Positions 18,901 to 27,474 of a DNA stretch of 64,000 nucleotides are shown here, one piece after another. The notes under the pieces are model-generated. The model worked only from the letters and a program-made list of their open reading frames with translations, was not told the origin of the DNA and made no database searches. Numbering within the stretch: the first letter of the stretch is position 1; each line of letters begins with the position of its first letter. The stretch comes from Neorhodopirellula lusitana (GTDB lineage: Bacteria; Planctomycetota; Planctomycetia; Pirellulales; Pirellulaceae): contig NZ_FXUG01000005.1 in NCBI RefSeq assembly GCF_900182915.1, forward strand, positions 186,001-250,000. Reading direction: 5' to 3'. The translations under genes and the position numbers were made by a program.

Positions 18901-19623
18901 TCACAAGTCACGAACGTGAAGCAAACGCCTGACGCAGCTGAACAAACTGAAAACCTGGCGGATTCAACGGAACATGCGCCGCTAGAACGCATTGCCGATT
19001 GGGTCGATCGAAGCCGGCATGCGGAACTGATCGATACACCAACCCGAAACCGCCTGGCCGCGGCAATGGCCAGCCAAGAGGTCGCCAACGAACAAGAATT
19101 TTCTCGCGAACACGACACGTTCCAACTGATCGGCCAGGACAACATTCGGCGCTACCGAGTCGTCGACGACATGACCATTCGAGTGGAATCTAATGATGAC
19201 TTGGGTGATGCGGTCGTTGCGATCGCGGCAGCAGTTTGTGTGGGGACTCGCTTCACACTTTCAATCAATCCCGAAATGAAACGGGAGCGAATTCAGTTGC
19301 TGGAATCGACCGCCGATTGGTTGCCCGGCATGATCGACCCGGTCGAGGAAACGCCAAGTCAACTCGCCGAGCGCATTGCCGCATCGGTCAACAACCGCGG
19401 TGTCACCCGACTGCGTACGCTGTCGGGTCCGGCCACCGAAGTTCGTCGTGCTTGCGGCGTCGCGTTCGTGACGATTGTGGAATCGCCCGTGGTAGACGAG
19501 GGCCGTATCGAGTGCTTGCGTTACCTGAACGAGCAATCCATTTCGCACGATTACCATCGGTACGGGAATCTGGGGCGCCGTGGCCCCACCCACTCAACCC
19601 TGAATGAGTTGAGTACACACTGA
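15943..19623 (+). CDS. putA: Bifunctional proline dehydrogenase / P5C dehydrogenase PutA
   Basis: The 1226-residue enzyme oxidises proline to glutamate. The FAD-dependent proline dehydrogenase barrel spans about residues 90-480 (motifs MNVNLLGEA, KLTTLFSQVSP, RLVKGANLEMEK, ASHNLFDVA). The NAD-dependent aldehyde dehydrogenase half spans about 560-1010 (ITPWNFPLAIACG, active-site Glu in LAETGGKNA near 767, catalytic Cys in GQKCSA near 800, QPFGGVGLSAYGPG). No ribbon-helix-helix DNA-binding domain is present at the N-terminus, so it is not the regulatory type of PutA. A C-terminal part of about 200 residues (after 1010) resembles a degenerate aldehyde dehydrogenase-like tail. A perfect hairpin follows the stop. 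Confidence 0.95.
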   Translation: MPYIIEQAMSLFRESDAGEALALAADLIREAQRLQTPQERRQQHELDRMIEHEADKATLVEMTDQAFRTHTPARVADQLTHLLDVQGIPRFFSPIEQTMLKGFQSFGEYLPGVAVPLVKEKMRQETANVILPAEPELLATHLRKRQSNGVAMNVNLLGEALLGEDETRVRFQMYFDLLRMPDVTCLSVKLTTLFSQVSPLARKRTIRIVADRLETLYRNANHVDDDGVTVSDAAASTDEIKGKFIYLDMEEYRDLYLTADVLKETLVRDGLENISAGIALQAYVPDSYIVMRDLIEWSAARVAAGGSPLTIRLVKGANLEMEKVDASVGGFELAPYGTKHETDANYKRMLDELLQGAAAGSVRVGVASHNLFDVALAMIWTKRAFSDRPGQAEAVQFEMLEGMANHQRRAITERGEAMLLYAPACRKVDFLHAIGYLIRRLDENTGAENFLRHSFKLQPDTPDFDKLGEGFQAALRDVAQVSTEPRRTQDRRQDPVQPAAADHWAEFVNEPDTDWSLPHHSEWADSILERWHDQPAPKKRAEPTHLSSESDQVNIADSIRAELPDPESVSLASVQETVRVAAASTWAKDLSITARHDVLRKVAQLARQRRGDWIGSMVADANKTVAEADPEVSEAIDFLEFYPLTMKDWDAFPTIQCEPRGVIAVITPWNFPLAIACGGIAAAIAAGNPVILKPSLQTQVPARIMCQAFWDAGVPRDALQWVTCSDEVAEQGLVTNPLIDTVILTGGTATAKRMLEVRPDLHLLAETGGKNATIVTALADRDLAIKHVLHSAFGHSGQKCSATSLLLLEGEVFDDPTFRATLADAVKSLPVGPSWDLHSRVTPLVDPPGKKLRRGLRELEKGESWLVMPEHVEGNLYHPGVKWNVQPGSFTHLNELFGPVLGVMRFGRLEEAIQIVRSTGYGLTSGLESLDDREIELWRESIPAGNLYINRPTTGAIVLRQPFGGVGLSAYGPGVKAGGPHYVLALSQVTNVKQTPDAAEQTENLADSTEHAPLERIADWVDRSRHAELIDTPTRNRLAAAMASQEVANEQEFSREHDTFQLIGQDNIRRYRVVDDMTIRVESNDDLGDAVVAIAAAVCVGTRFTLSINPEMKRERIQLLESTADWLPGMIDPVEETPSQLAERIAASVNNRGVTRLRTLSGPATEVRRACGVAFVTIVESPVVDEGRIECLRYLNEQSISHDYHRYGNLGRRGPTHSTLNELSTH

Positions 19624-19645
19624 TTGCGTAGTCTCGTGCAAAAGT

Positions 19646-19674
19646 TCGCGGTTGCATTGTTTATGCAACCGCGA
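19646..19674. terminator. Probable bidirectional terminator hairpin
   Basis: A perfect 12-bp inverted repeat, TCGCGGTTGCAT and ATGCAACCGCGA, with a five-base loop lies between the convergent putA (plus) and the minus-strand hypothetical gene ending at 19682. There is no T-tract, so intrinsic termination is plausible but not certain. Confidence 0.6.
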
Positions 19675-19681
19675 CATGGAT

Positions 19682-20320
19682 CTACACGCCAGCCCGCATC
19701 GGCTGGATAGCCGCTCCGGCGACTCGAGAATTCTTCGGAACGACTTCGTTACGATCACCGGCAACATGTTTATCATCGGTGCGATAGGTTAGCTCGGATT
19801 GCGAGACCTTCACCGATGGCAATGCCAGCCACTTCACATTCAATTCACCGATACTGACGGTCATCGGCGGTGCGTTGAAATGGACGCGTGCGAAATAGCC
19901 GAACCGGATCGTTTGCCCACCGGCGACTCGGCCGAAATGCAGATCAAGTGTTTGTGCCAAGCAACCATTCGTGGGTACTGCGCGGCGACCGTCGATTAAG
20001 ATTTCGTCGAAGCGTTCAAAGATCAGCTCGGATGGCAATTGCTGGGTAAGCCGAACCTGAAACGATTCGTGACGAGAGACTGTCGGCTGAGTCACCAACG
20101 AAATTTCAAAACGCAAAACATCACGTGGCATCGCGATCGAGCGTCGACACGTTTGCAGCCAGCGGAAAACCTCATCCTGCTGCTTGGTGGTGTTCCTGGG
20201 AACAACCGTGGCGGCGAGCTCACCAAGCTGGTTACACGAATCAACCGCCTGTTGAAACGCAATATCGGTTTGCTGAACTGCCAAACCGTTGTCTCGACGA
20301 TGCAAGATATCCTTCTTCAT
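19682..20320 (-). CDS. Hypothetical protein
   Basis: The 212-residue protein starts at an ATG preceded by AGGATAGG. The N-terminal half is predicted helical with few hydrophobic segments (FQQAVDSCNQLGELAATVV). The C-terminal half looks beta-rich (EILIDGRRAVPTNGC, IRFGYFARVHFNAPP). The beta-rich half could be a small ligand-binding barrel of PilZ type, but the RxxxR and DxSxxG motifs are not convincing, so I leave the function open. It has no signal peptide or membrane helix. It is convergent with putA and lies downstream of rlmN on the same strand with about 195 bases between them in its own upstream direction. Confidence 0.6.
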   Translation of the reverse strand: MKKDILHRRDNGLAVQQTDIAFQQAVDSCNQLGELAATVVPRNTTKQQDEVFRWLQTCRRSIAMPRDVLRFEISLVTQPTVSRHESFQVRLTQQLPSELIFERFDEILIDGRRAVPTNGCLAQTLDLHFGRVAGGQTIRFGYFARVHFNAPPMTVSIGELNVKWLALPSVKVSQSELTYRTDDKHVAGDRNEVVPKNSRVAGAAIQPMRAGV

Positions 20321-20515
20321 TCGAACCTATCCTGAAGTGCACACCTGGTCATTGGAAATGCGACTTGATTCCCCACACAGAAACCGAATCGCACAACGAA
20401 GCATGCAGGAAGTTTCAGAATCGGCGACGGAATTCGGCAGAATGCTTACCGAACGAGCTTACTTGTTAGGTTCGGTCTATCGATTAGGCAGGTAGAACGG
20501 CTTGAGGTGACATTC

Positions 20516-21631
20516 CTATTTTTTATTCAAGCTACCTCGATTGCGACGAAGCTGGCCACACGCGGCATCGATCTCATCCCCTTTGCGTTGGCGAAACATG
20601 ACGTTGACGCCCGACGCTTCCAGGATTTGTTTGAATCGCGAGATGGCTTCGTTACTAGGCGTCACGTAAGGCAATCCCTCAACCGGGTTGTAAGGGATCA
20701 CATTCATCATGACCGTCCGTCCCTTTAGGACATCAGTCAGCTCGCGGGCGCAGTCTTCGGAATCGTTGATCCCACCTAGCAAGACGTATTCGAAAGTTAA
20801 CCGGCGACCGGAACTAACAAAGTAGCGATCCGCGGCATCGAGAACGGGACCGATGCCGATTTTCTGGTTAACGGGGACAAGCTGGCTACGCAATTCGTCG
20901 TTGGGTGCGTGCAGACTAACGGCAAGGTTGTATGGGATCCCTTGCTGGGCAAGACGGTCGATCGCGGGTGGCAAACCGACGGTACTGATGGTGATCCGGC
21001 GAGGACTAATCCCGAGTCCGTTGGCATCGCGAGCAGCGTCGAGTGCTCCAAGCACACCCGGCAAGTTGGCGAGTGGCTCGCCCATGCCCATCATCACGAT
21101 GTGACTGAGCCGTTCTTCGTCGGGAAGACGGTGCTGCAGCCGTAGCATTTGTTCAATGATTTCGCCCTTGGTCAAATTGCGATCGACACCATCGAGCCCG
21201 CTCGCGCAGAACACGCACCCCATCGCGCATCCGACCTGGCTGCTGACACAGATGCTGCGCCGGATTCCGTCTTTCAACAGGACGCATTCGACTTCACCGC
21301 CATCGGCCAGCCTCACCAAGATTTTCTCGGTCCCGTCCCGCGATTTTGACAGGTGGGCTTCCGAAGCGACGAAAATGTCAAATGCCTCCGCCAGGTCCGT
21401 TCGCAGCTTGGCGGGCAAGTCCGTCATTTGATCGAAAGTGCTGGCACGACCGGCAAACAGCCATCGCCAAACCTGTTTAGCTCGAAAAGAGGGGTGGCCG
21501 CGTTCCTTCAGCCAATCACGCAGCTCCGGCTCGGTTTGATTGAGCAGATGCGTTTTTCCTGAACCGGCAGGTTGCTCACCCGATTCGGATGCCTGAGGCG
21601 TGGCTGAATTGATAACGGGAAGCGAAGACAT
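20516..21631 (-). CDS. rlmN: Dual-specificity RNA methyltransferase RlmN
   Basis: A radical-SAM enzyme that methylates C2 of A2503 in 23S rRNA, and in the family also A37 of some tRNAs. The 371-residue protein shows the iron-sulfur motif CAMGCVFC with C135, C139 and C142. It also has the SAM-binding MGMGEPLAN, the conserved block ISTVGLPPAID, and the C-terminal methyl-carrying Cys at about 358 (DAACGQL). The first roughly 25 residues are a non-conserved extension. The start ATG at 21631 lies 63 bases from the divergent ABC-2 permease, so both promoters must sit in this short gap. Confidence 0.96.
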   Translation of the reverse strand: MSSLPVINSATPQASESGEQPAGSGKTHLLNQTEPELRDWLKERGHPSFRAKQVWRWLFAGRASTFDQMTDLPAKLRTDLAEAFDIFVASEAHLSKSRDGTEKILVRLADGGEVECVLLKDGIRRSICVSSQVGCAMGCVFCASGLDGVDRNLTKGEIIEQMLRLQHRLPDEERLSHIVMMGMGEPLANLPGVLGALDAARDANGLGISPRRITISTVGLPPAIDRLAQQGIPYNLAVSLHAPNDELRSQLVPVNQKIGIGPVLDAADRYFVSSGRRLTFEYVLLGGINDSEDCARELTDVLKGRTVMMNVIPYNPVEGLPYVTPSNEAISRFKQILEASGVNVMFRQRKGDEIDAACGQLRRNRGSLNKK

Positions 21632-21693
21632 GGCAAATTGAGACTAGGAATCATGACGACAAGCGGCTTGTACGATACGCTAATCGCCCAGGA

Positions 21694-22578
21694 ATGTCAT
21701 TGCTCCGATTTCCCCGTTTTGCTGATCGATTCTCGATGAACCCGATTTCCCTGTCCAGCCGTTTCCATGCCGCTTGGATGCTTGCCAAGCGAGAATGGAC
21801 TCGTTTCTTTCGCCAGCGGAACCGCGTCACGGCTGCCGTCCTGCAACCGTTGCTGTTCTGGTTGCTGTTCGGAACCGGGCTGAACGGATCGTTCGAATCG
21901 GCCGGCGGCGAGAATTTTTCGCAGTTCTTCCTGCCCGGAACAATCGCGTTGATCGTGCTTTTCACAGCGATTTTCGCCACGATTTCGGTGATCGAGGATC
22001 GGCGGGAGGGGTTCATGCAATCCGTGCTGGTATCGCCCGTTGGCCGATTCCCCGTGTTACTGGGGAAGGTGCTTGGCGGTGCCGCGATCGCTTGGGTGCA
22101 AGCATTGTTCTTTTTGTTGCTGGTCTATTTGGTCGGGGCTTCGTCGATTTCCTCGTCGTTCCCGATGTTGCTCTTGATGCTGGCAATCATCGCCATCGCC
22201 ATGTGCGGGCTGGGCATGATTGTCGCTTGGCCTATGGAAAGCACGCAGGGATTTCACGCCATCATGATGCTGGGGCTGATGCCGATGTGGCTGTTGGCGG
22301 GCACGTTTTTCCCGATTCCAGCATGGGATATCAGTGGCCCGGTTGGCGAGGCTGGCTGGGGCGGATGGGTGCTAGCCGGCGTCATGCGCGCGAACCCTTT
22401 GAGCTATTCGATGGTAGAAATGCGGCGGCTGATGAATCCGTCGCTGGACCTGTCGTCCGCTGGCTTCGCTCCGGCCTCGACAACCTGCTGGACCGTGACG
22501 ATTGTGGCAACGCTTGTCACACTGGTCATTGCCTGGATATTGATGCGAGGCAGTCGCCAGGTCGATACGATTGTCTGA
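21694..22578 (+). CDS. ABC-2 type transporter permease
   Basis: The 294-residue integral membrane protein has about six hydrophobic segments (AAVLQPLLFWLLFGTGL, FFLPGTIALIVLFTAIFATIS, AWVQALFFLLLVYLVGA, LLLMLAIIAIAMCGLGM, IMMLGLMPMWLLAGTFF, VTIVATLVTLVIAWIL). It also has the ABC-2 signature stretch EDRREGFMQSVLVSPV. It would form the channel of an export ABC transporter, but no ATPase partner is adjacent. The start could be ATG at 21694 or at 21736 (MNPISLSSRF); no Shine-Dalgarno settles it. The SCO1 gene follows within 36 bases. That pairing, in the family, is often part of cytochrome c oxidase assembly clusters, although the oxidase genes themselves are not in this window. Confidence 0.85.
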   Translation: MSLLRFPRFADRFSMNPISLSSRFHAAWMLAKREWTRFFRQRNRVTAAVLQPLLFWLLFGTGLNGSFESAGGENFSQFFLPGTIALIVLFTAIFATISVIEDRREGFMQSVLVSPVGRFPVLLGKVLGGAAIAWVQALFFLLLVYLVGASSISSSFPMLLLMLAIIAIAMCGLGMIVAWPMESTQGFHAIMMLGLMPMWLLAGTFFPIPAWDISGPVGEAGWGGWVLAGVMRANPLSYSMVEMRRLMNPSLDLSSAGFAPASTTCWTVTIVATLVTLVIAWILMRGSRQVDTIV

Positions 22579-22614
22579 AAACGATTGCAACCCAGATTCA
22601 AAAATAGGTTCCCG

Positions 22615-23322
22615 ATGAAAACGGCTGTAAATATTGTCTTGATCCTGTTGTTCGGCGTCGGGGCTGGGCTAGCGATTCGGTCGATTCGCGATTCCCGCCG
22701 CAGCGCCGACGATGGATCGATGCCGGGTCCGAACGACGTCATTTTCACCAACGACAATGCGGTGGCGGATAATGACAACCTGCATCCCGAAGACATTGAA
22801 AATGCGACTCCCACGAAGCCACCCGAAGACGAAGCTTGGCTGAGCAAGTTTCAACTGACCGAACGCAGCGGCAAAGAGTTGTCCAGCGAGGACCTGAAGG
22901 GCGAACCGTATGTGGTGAGTTTTTTCTTCAGCACGTGCCCCAGCATTTGTGTTCAACAGAACCAAAAGCTGAAGGAACTGCAGGACGCGTTTGAGGGTCA
23001 GGGCGTTCGCTTCATTGCCATCAGCGTTGATCCGGAAACGGACACTCCGGAAGTGCTGCGCGAGTACGCGTCTCGGTTTGGCGCGGACGAAGACCAGTGG
23101 CTATTCCTGACCGGCGAACTGAAATACATCCGCCGAGTCGGAGCTGAAATCTTCCGCCAGCCGGTCGACCAGAAATTCCATACCGAACGATTCGCGTTGG
23201 TGGATCGCCAGGGTGAGATCGAGGGGTTCTACAACTGGCCCAATGAAAAACAGTTCGAAAAGCTGAAAGAACGCATCAGCGAAATGCTTGACGCCCCCCA
23301 GACCGAAACTCCAGCGGCTTAG
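22615..23322 (+). CDS. SCO1/SenC family copper chaperone
   Basis: A membrane-anchored thioredoxin-fold protein that delivers copper to the CuA site of cytochrome c oxidase. I chose ATG at 22615 (MKTAVNIVLIL) because AGG lies six bases before it; the frame is open from 22585. An N-terminal membrane helix covers about residues 4-20. The copper ligands are C108 and C112 in STCPSICVQ and H189 in KFHTERF, the classical CxxxC plus distal His. The order after the helix is linker (30-75), then the fold (80-225). It is the second gene of a likely two-gene unit with the ABC-2 permease. Confidence 0.93.
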   Translation: MKTAVNIVLILLFGVGAGLAIRSIRDSRRSADDGSMPGPNDVIFTNDNAVADNDNLHPEDIENATPTKPPEDEAWLSKFQLTERSGKELSSEDLKGEPYVVSFFFSTCPSICVQQNQKLKELQDAFEGQGVRFIAISVDPETDTPEVLREYASRFGADEDQWLFLTGELKYIRRVGAEIFRQPVDQKFHTERFALVDRQGEIEGFYNWPNEKQFEKLKERISEMLDAPQTETPAA

Positions 23323-23351
23323 TCTGACGGTTGCAAGTTCGTCGCCACGTC

Positions 23352-24212
23352 TTACAACGCGACGAATACAAACCCAGCGACCGTGGCGGCTTGCACCACA
23401 AATCCTCGCACCGAGGATTTGTCCTGGCAGCCACACTTCAGAGGTTCGATCGACCGATCATAGCGTTCGCACGTCGTGCAATCTCCATACGCTTGAACGC
23501 ACTGACACGAAGGCTGCGACGCGACTCGGTATGGCAGCAACGTCGAGTTGGTCAAGAACCAAAAGCTGGAATAGGCATTCTGAAGACAGCCCCATTTTTC
23601 ACAGTCCAGCTGCCCACAGCGTTCAAGATTGAGTTCTTGAAAATAGGTGGGGCGATGGCAAAAACGAGTGTGCACGCGGTCGGCCTGTGGGATCGGCAGA
23701 AAATCAGCCGACAGATATTCCACGGGTGATTCACTCAGTAAATCTGCGGCAATGTTCTTAGGCTCGTCGGCCGTATCGGGGTCTTCGCTCTTCAGCCCAA
23801 GAGTGAGCTGGGATGATGGCTTTCGCAGCACCGCCAATCGCTGAGCCAAACGGGCTTCCCCGGCGGAGGTGGAACGTTCATCGGCCGCTTCAGGCGAGTA
23901 CGCCGCTGAATTGTTGCTGGATGCATTGACAGAAGACTCGTCGGCCGACGAGTCTTCGATATCAGAGGCATTCTCTTTAGAACCGTCTGACGCACCGTCG
24001 TTGAGACCGTTGACTCGCGAATCAGCCTCCACTTTTGACGATTTCGATTGGTCGCTAGTGGCACCATCAGTCGGATCGTTGTCCAGCAACATCAATCGCA
24101 GGTCGTCGTTTTCCTGAAACGGTGCGATTGGATCAGCCCACACCCAAGTCGGTCCTGCGGACGAAACGATAGCCAAGCAGATCACTGCTAGATGGCGAAG
24201 CATGACTTTCAT
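23352..24212 (-). CDS. Secreted planctomycete protein with FCHxPxYF-type motif
   Basis: The roughly 286-residue protein starts at ATG 24212 (MKVMLRHLAVICLAIV), with GGAG nine bases upstream. An N-terminal signal peptide ends near WADPIAP. A long Ser/Asp/Glu-rich disordered region covers about 35-150. The C-terminal part has FCHRPTYFQELNLERCG, a motif I recall from secreted planctomycete proteins, followed by several cysteines (CGQLDCEKWGC, QPSCQCVQ, CTTCERY, CGC) and a hydrophobic C-terminal tail that could be a membrane anchor. The cysteines suggest disulfides in an exported protein. The function is unknown. It is convergent with SCO1 and divergent from the LEPR-XLL gene. Confidence 0.65.
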   Translation of the reverse strand: MKVMLRHLAVICLAIVSSAGPTWVWADPIAPFQENDDLRLMLLDNDPTDGATSDQSKSSKVEADSRVNGLNDGASDGSKENASDIEDSSADESSVNASSNNSAAYSPEAADERSTSAGEARLAQRLAVLRKPSSQLTLGLKSEDPDTADEPKNIAADLLSESPVEYLSADFLPIPQADRVHTRFCHRPTYFQELNLERCGQLDCEKWGCLQNAYSSFWFLTNSTLLPYRVASQPSCQCVQAYGDCTTCERYDRSIEPLKCGCQDKSSVRGFVVQAATVAGFVFVAL

Positions 24213-24245
24213 TCCGGGCATCTCCATTGTTGATTCCGCCAGCAC

Positions 24246-24567
24246 AACCAGCGTCTATCTCCTCGGTGTTCGACTGATGACGGGAGTACCCAGTCGCACA
24301 CCAAGCGGGGGGAGGCAACAGGGATACTGGACCGTGGCGGTCGCCGAACACGACACTTCCACCGGTTTCATCGGTCATGCCGGTTGATCGGATACACGTT
24401 CCAGGGCGGCAGCCACAAGATGCTGACAACGAGTGCAATCGCAATAATCCGGACATCTTCACCAAACCGAACGAAGTCTCGCCAATTGACTCCAAAAATT
24501 CGAAGCAATCGGGGCGATCGAGTAAACTGTTCGCTGGTGTTCTCCTTGTCTGAAGCTGTTTACCGCT
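24246..24567. promoter_or_regulatory. Divergent intergenic region
   Basis: About 322 bases separate the minus-strand secreted protein from the plus-strand LEPR-XLL protein, so both promoters must lie here. I could not identify clear -35/-10 boxes. A long minus-strand frame across it overlaps the LEPR-XLL gene and is a shadow. Confidence 0.35.
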
Positions 24568-27474
24568 ATGAATCCCCGGGCTAACGACCGTCGCTCTCCA
24601 CATCGCCCCAGCGTCCAGCGTGTTAGTTGGACGCTCGATCGGGTCGTGCAGAGTCTGATTGCGAGGTTGCCTGAACGCTGGCTTTCGCAGGGGACCGCGG
24701 TCGAACTGGGCCGGCTGGATGAATTGGGCTCCCATCAAGAATTGGCCCGGCTTGGCTCAGATCAGACCTGCCCCACCAGAAAGCCAATCCGGCGACCTGC
24801 CCCAAAAAAGCCCACTCGCCCCACCTACGGTCGGCGGCTTGAACCAAGAATCGTGCTCAACGCGACCGCGGAACTGCTGGCGATGGGCGACTTGGTGCTT
24901 AGCGGCGATGGATTCGTGGATGAAGTCAGTGCCAACACACTGCCCAACGGAGACATTCAATTCATTGACGCCAACACCGGCATCATTCCAATTCGTGTCG
25001 GCGAAGACGCCTTTGGCAATCCGATCCTGGTCGACTCGATTGATCCTGGCGTGGTGGCGACAGGCCGCCTGCACGTCGACCTGGGTGCGGGTGACGATCA
25101 GTTCAGCGTGGACTTGCCAGCCGAACTGGACCTGACGGTGATCGATGGTGGCGGCACCGATTCCGTCGACGTCACGGTCGGCGATCACGCCGGGAACCTT
25201 GCTAACCTCGACCTGCAAATCACTGCCGAAACCATCTCGCTGGACGCCTCCGGCCAATCGCTGGATCTACAGTCAAGTGAATTGGCAGCCGACACCTCCA
25301 TCACGATTGAAAATGCGATCGACGTGAATTTGGGCAACGTCGATGTCGGCAGCGGAACACTCACCGTCGGCAGCACCGGACAACCCCTCGGCGGTGAACT
25401 GACACAAGCGGCGGGCACCAGCTTAACGGCATCCCAACTCGATGCGTGGAGCGTCGGCGATGTGGAGTTAGAACAAACCGCCAACGCGATCGCTCGAATC
25501 GCAAACCTCCAAAGCGACGGTGACGTTTCGATCGTCTCGTCACAAACGATGACCGTTGACGCCTTAGTCGCCGACAACATTGAACTCGTCGTGGTTGGTG
25601 ACGACAGTGATCTATTGATCGGCTCAGTTGAGGTTTCGGATCCCACGGTCGGCGACGTTCGCTTGACTGCGGGCGATGACATTCTTGGTGGCAATGACGA
25701 ACTGCTGGCCGATGACTTGATTCTTCGTGCGTCCAACGCCACCGATGATGGCCCTGACGCAATTCGGCTGTCAACGAACGTGAACGATCTTGATGCAATC
25801 GTGGCGGGCAACAATGCCGGCGACCTGACCATCACAGAGGCGGATTCGATTCGTTTAGCATCGTCCGATGCCGCCAGCGACGCCGAGGTCCTGCAAACCG
25901 GAAACGGAGCCATCCGCGTTACTGCCGGTGGCACCATTTCGATTGACGATTCCGACTCAAACAACGACGGCGCTGGCCTGGTAGATGACCAAGAGATCAT
26001 TGCCGGTGGCGACCGAGGCCGAATCGACTTTCAAGCCGGCGACGATTTCATCGCCGGTGATTCGGTCCAGCTAGCCGCCGCTGATACCTCCGCTGGCGCA
26101 GTGACAGTCAGTGCAACGCAAGTGGTGCTGGGTGACGACTTCGAAATCAACACGGGCGACGGCGTGGGCGTGGCTCGACGTTTTGGGCCTCGTCCCGATC
26201 CCGACGAACTGCAACCAACCACTCCCGTTCTGGATCCTGAACTGGGTATCGAGACGGCGTTCTATGACATCGACTCAGTACAAACAAGCATTCTGGAACA
26301 GGCAAACGCGAACGATGCCGAAGGTGTGCTATCCGTCGACATCGGCGTCGCTGGCGAAAACGGATTGACGCTGTCGATTGACTGGGGAGCGGCAACGAAT
26401 CGTTTCGAGGAATTGACCGACCTTGCCGGTGATCGCACCCGCGTCGACGTCGCTCACGTTTACACCCAGAGCGACATTCTGAACTCGACACTGAATGGTC
26501 GGACCGGCGCGACCGAACCCCTTGCCGTTCGGTTTGCCGTTTCACATCATGATTCGATCGTCATCACAGGCGACTCGATTGAACAAACGATTCCCGACCC
26601 GATGATCGCAACCGTCAGCGAACCTGTCCCAGGTGGCTTGGTGACCTCGACGGACAATCCAAACACCGGTTCCGCATTGACGCCCGTTTATGAAAGCGGC
26701 CGAGCGTTCTTTGTCATTCCACGAATTGATGTTCCCGTCGCGTTCTTCCCGGTTCGCGATGTCATTCCGGAACCCGTCACCCCGCCGCCGCCTGTCCAGC
26801 TGACATCAGTCATCTTGTTATCGGATGTCGACTTTGAAACGGCGGAAGCTTCTGCGTCGGCGATCACGATTCGCGAGGAATACTTCCAGCTTCGCATGCT
26901 GTCACCAGATCCCAACGGCGACGACCTGATCGAGCCAGTACGCTTGCCCGAAAACGTACTACAAGGCGATCGATTGAACGACCTTTTTGCCGGTCTTCCG
27001 GATGGTGCGTACGAGATTGAATACGTGATCGGCGACGGAGATCAACGCACCATTTTGCGGGTTGATTTGCGAGGCGGGCAACCGAAAATCCTGAGCGATG
27101 ACCTGGACGCGGGACTGCTAAAACTGAACTGGCTCGAAGGCGAATCTGTGGACTGGAATGCACTGGAAGCCGATGCGTTGGAAGGAAATCTTTTGGACGC
27201 AGACGAATCGAATAGTGATGAACCGCGAGGCAACGGCGCCGATTCTGATCAAGACCTCAGCTTGCCCGACGATCCCTCCGCCAACGCCGATCCGCGAACC
27301 GGCGACGCTTCCAATCCGAATGCTGCCGCAGTTGAATCCGTTTCACCGGTCGCCGCGGCTGCATCGGCAATCCCCGTTGCCCTGGTTCCGTTCTCGCGAG
27401 CAAGCCGTTTTTGGAAAAGAACCAGTAGTCAAACCTCGACTGGCCAGAACGTCCCCGGCGAGTGCCAGCCATGA
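24568..27474 (+). CDS. LEPR-XLL domain surface protein
   Basis: The 968-residue protein has a long basic N-terminal extension, then RRLEPRIVLNA (LEPR at 91-94), the planctomycete LEPR-XLL export-associated motif. The body is Asp/Gly/Val-rich and beta-solenoid-like, with repeated short blocks (DLVLSGDG, LDLQ, SVDVTVGDHAG, GDVRLTAGDD), as in calcium-binding or adhesin-type surface proteins. The C-terminal 60 residues carry an Ala/Pro/Val hydrophobic stretch followed by basic residues (RASRFWKR), a possible membrane or sorting end. The stop TGA overlaps the ATG of the following kinase gene, so the two are probably translated together. The role is unknown; an extracellular partner or sensor for the kinase is inference. 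Confidence 0.75.
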   Translation: MNPRANDRRSPHRPSVQRVSWTLDRVVQSLIARLPERWLSQGTAVELGRLDELGSHQELARLGSDQTCPTRKPIRRPAPKKPTRPTYGRRLEPRIVLNATAELLAMGDLVLSGDGFVDEVSANTLPNGDIQFIDANTGIIPIRVGEDAFGNPILVDSIDPGVVATGRLHVDLGAGDDQFSVDLPAELDLTVIDGGGTDSVDVTVGDHAGNLANLDLQITAETISLDASGQSLDLQSSELAADTSITIENAIDVNLGNVDVGSGTLTVGSTGQPLGGELTQAAGTSLTASQLDAWSVGDVELEQTANAIARIANLQSDGDVSIVSSQTMTVDALVADNIELVVVGDDSDLLIGSVEVSDPTVGDVRLTAGDDILGGNDELLADDLILRASNATDDGPDAIRLSTNVNDLDAIVAGNNAGDLTITEADSIRLASSDAASDAEVLQTGNGAIRVTAGGTISIDDSDSNNDGAGLVDDQEIIAGGDRGRIDFQAGDDFIAGDSVQLAAADTSAGAVTVSATQVVLGDDFEINTGDGVGVARRFGPRPDPDELQPTTPVLDPELGIETAFYDIDSVQTSILEQANANDAEGVLSVDIGVAGENGLTLSIDWGAATNRFEELTDLAGDRTRVDVAHVYTQSDILNSTLNGRTGATEPLAVRFAVSHHDSIVITGDSIEQTIPDPMIATVSEPVPGGLVTSTDNPNTGSALTPVYESGRAFFVIPRIDVPVAFFPVRDVIPEPVTPPPPVQLTSVILLSDVDFETAEASASAITIREEYFQLRMLSPDPNGDDLIEPVRLPENVLQGDRLNDLFAGLPDGAYEIEYVIGDGDQRTILRVDLRGGQPKILSDDLDAGLLKLNWLEGESVDWNALEADALEGNLLDADESNSDEPRGNGADSDQDLSLPDDPSANADPRTGDASNPNAAAVESVSPVAAAASAIPVALVPFSRASRFWKRTSSQTSTGQNVPGECQP

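Noticed and set aside
24133-24738. Minus-strand open frame of 201 residues between the secreted protein and LEPR-XLL genes
   Set aside because: Overlaps both neighbouring genes, has no domain, and its Arg/Ser-rich make-up suggests a shadow.
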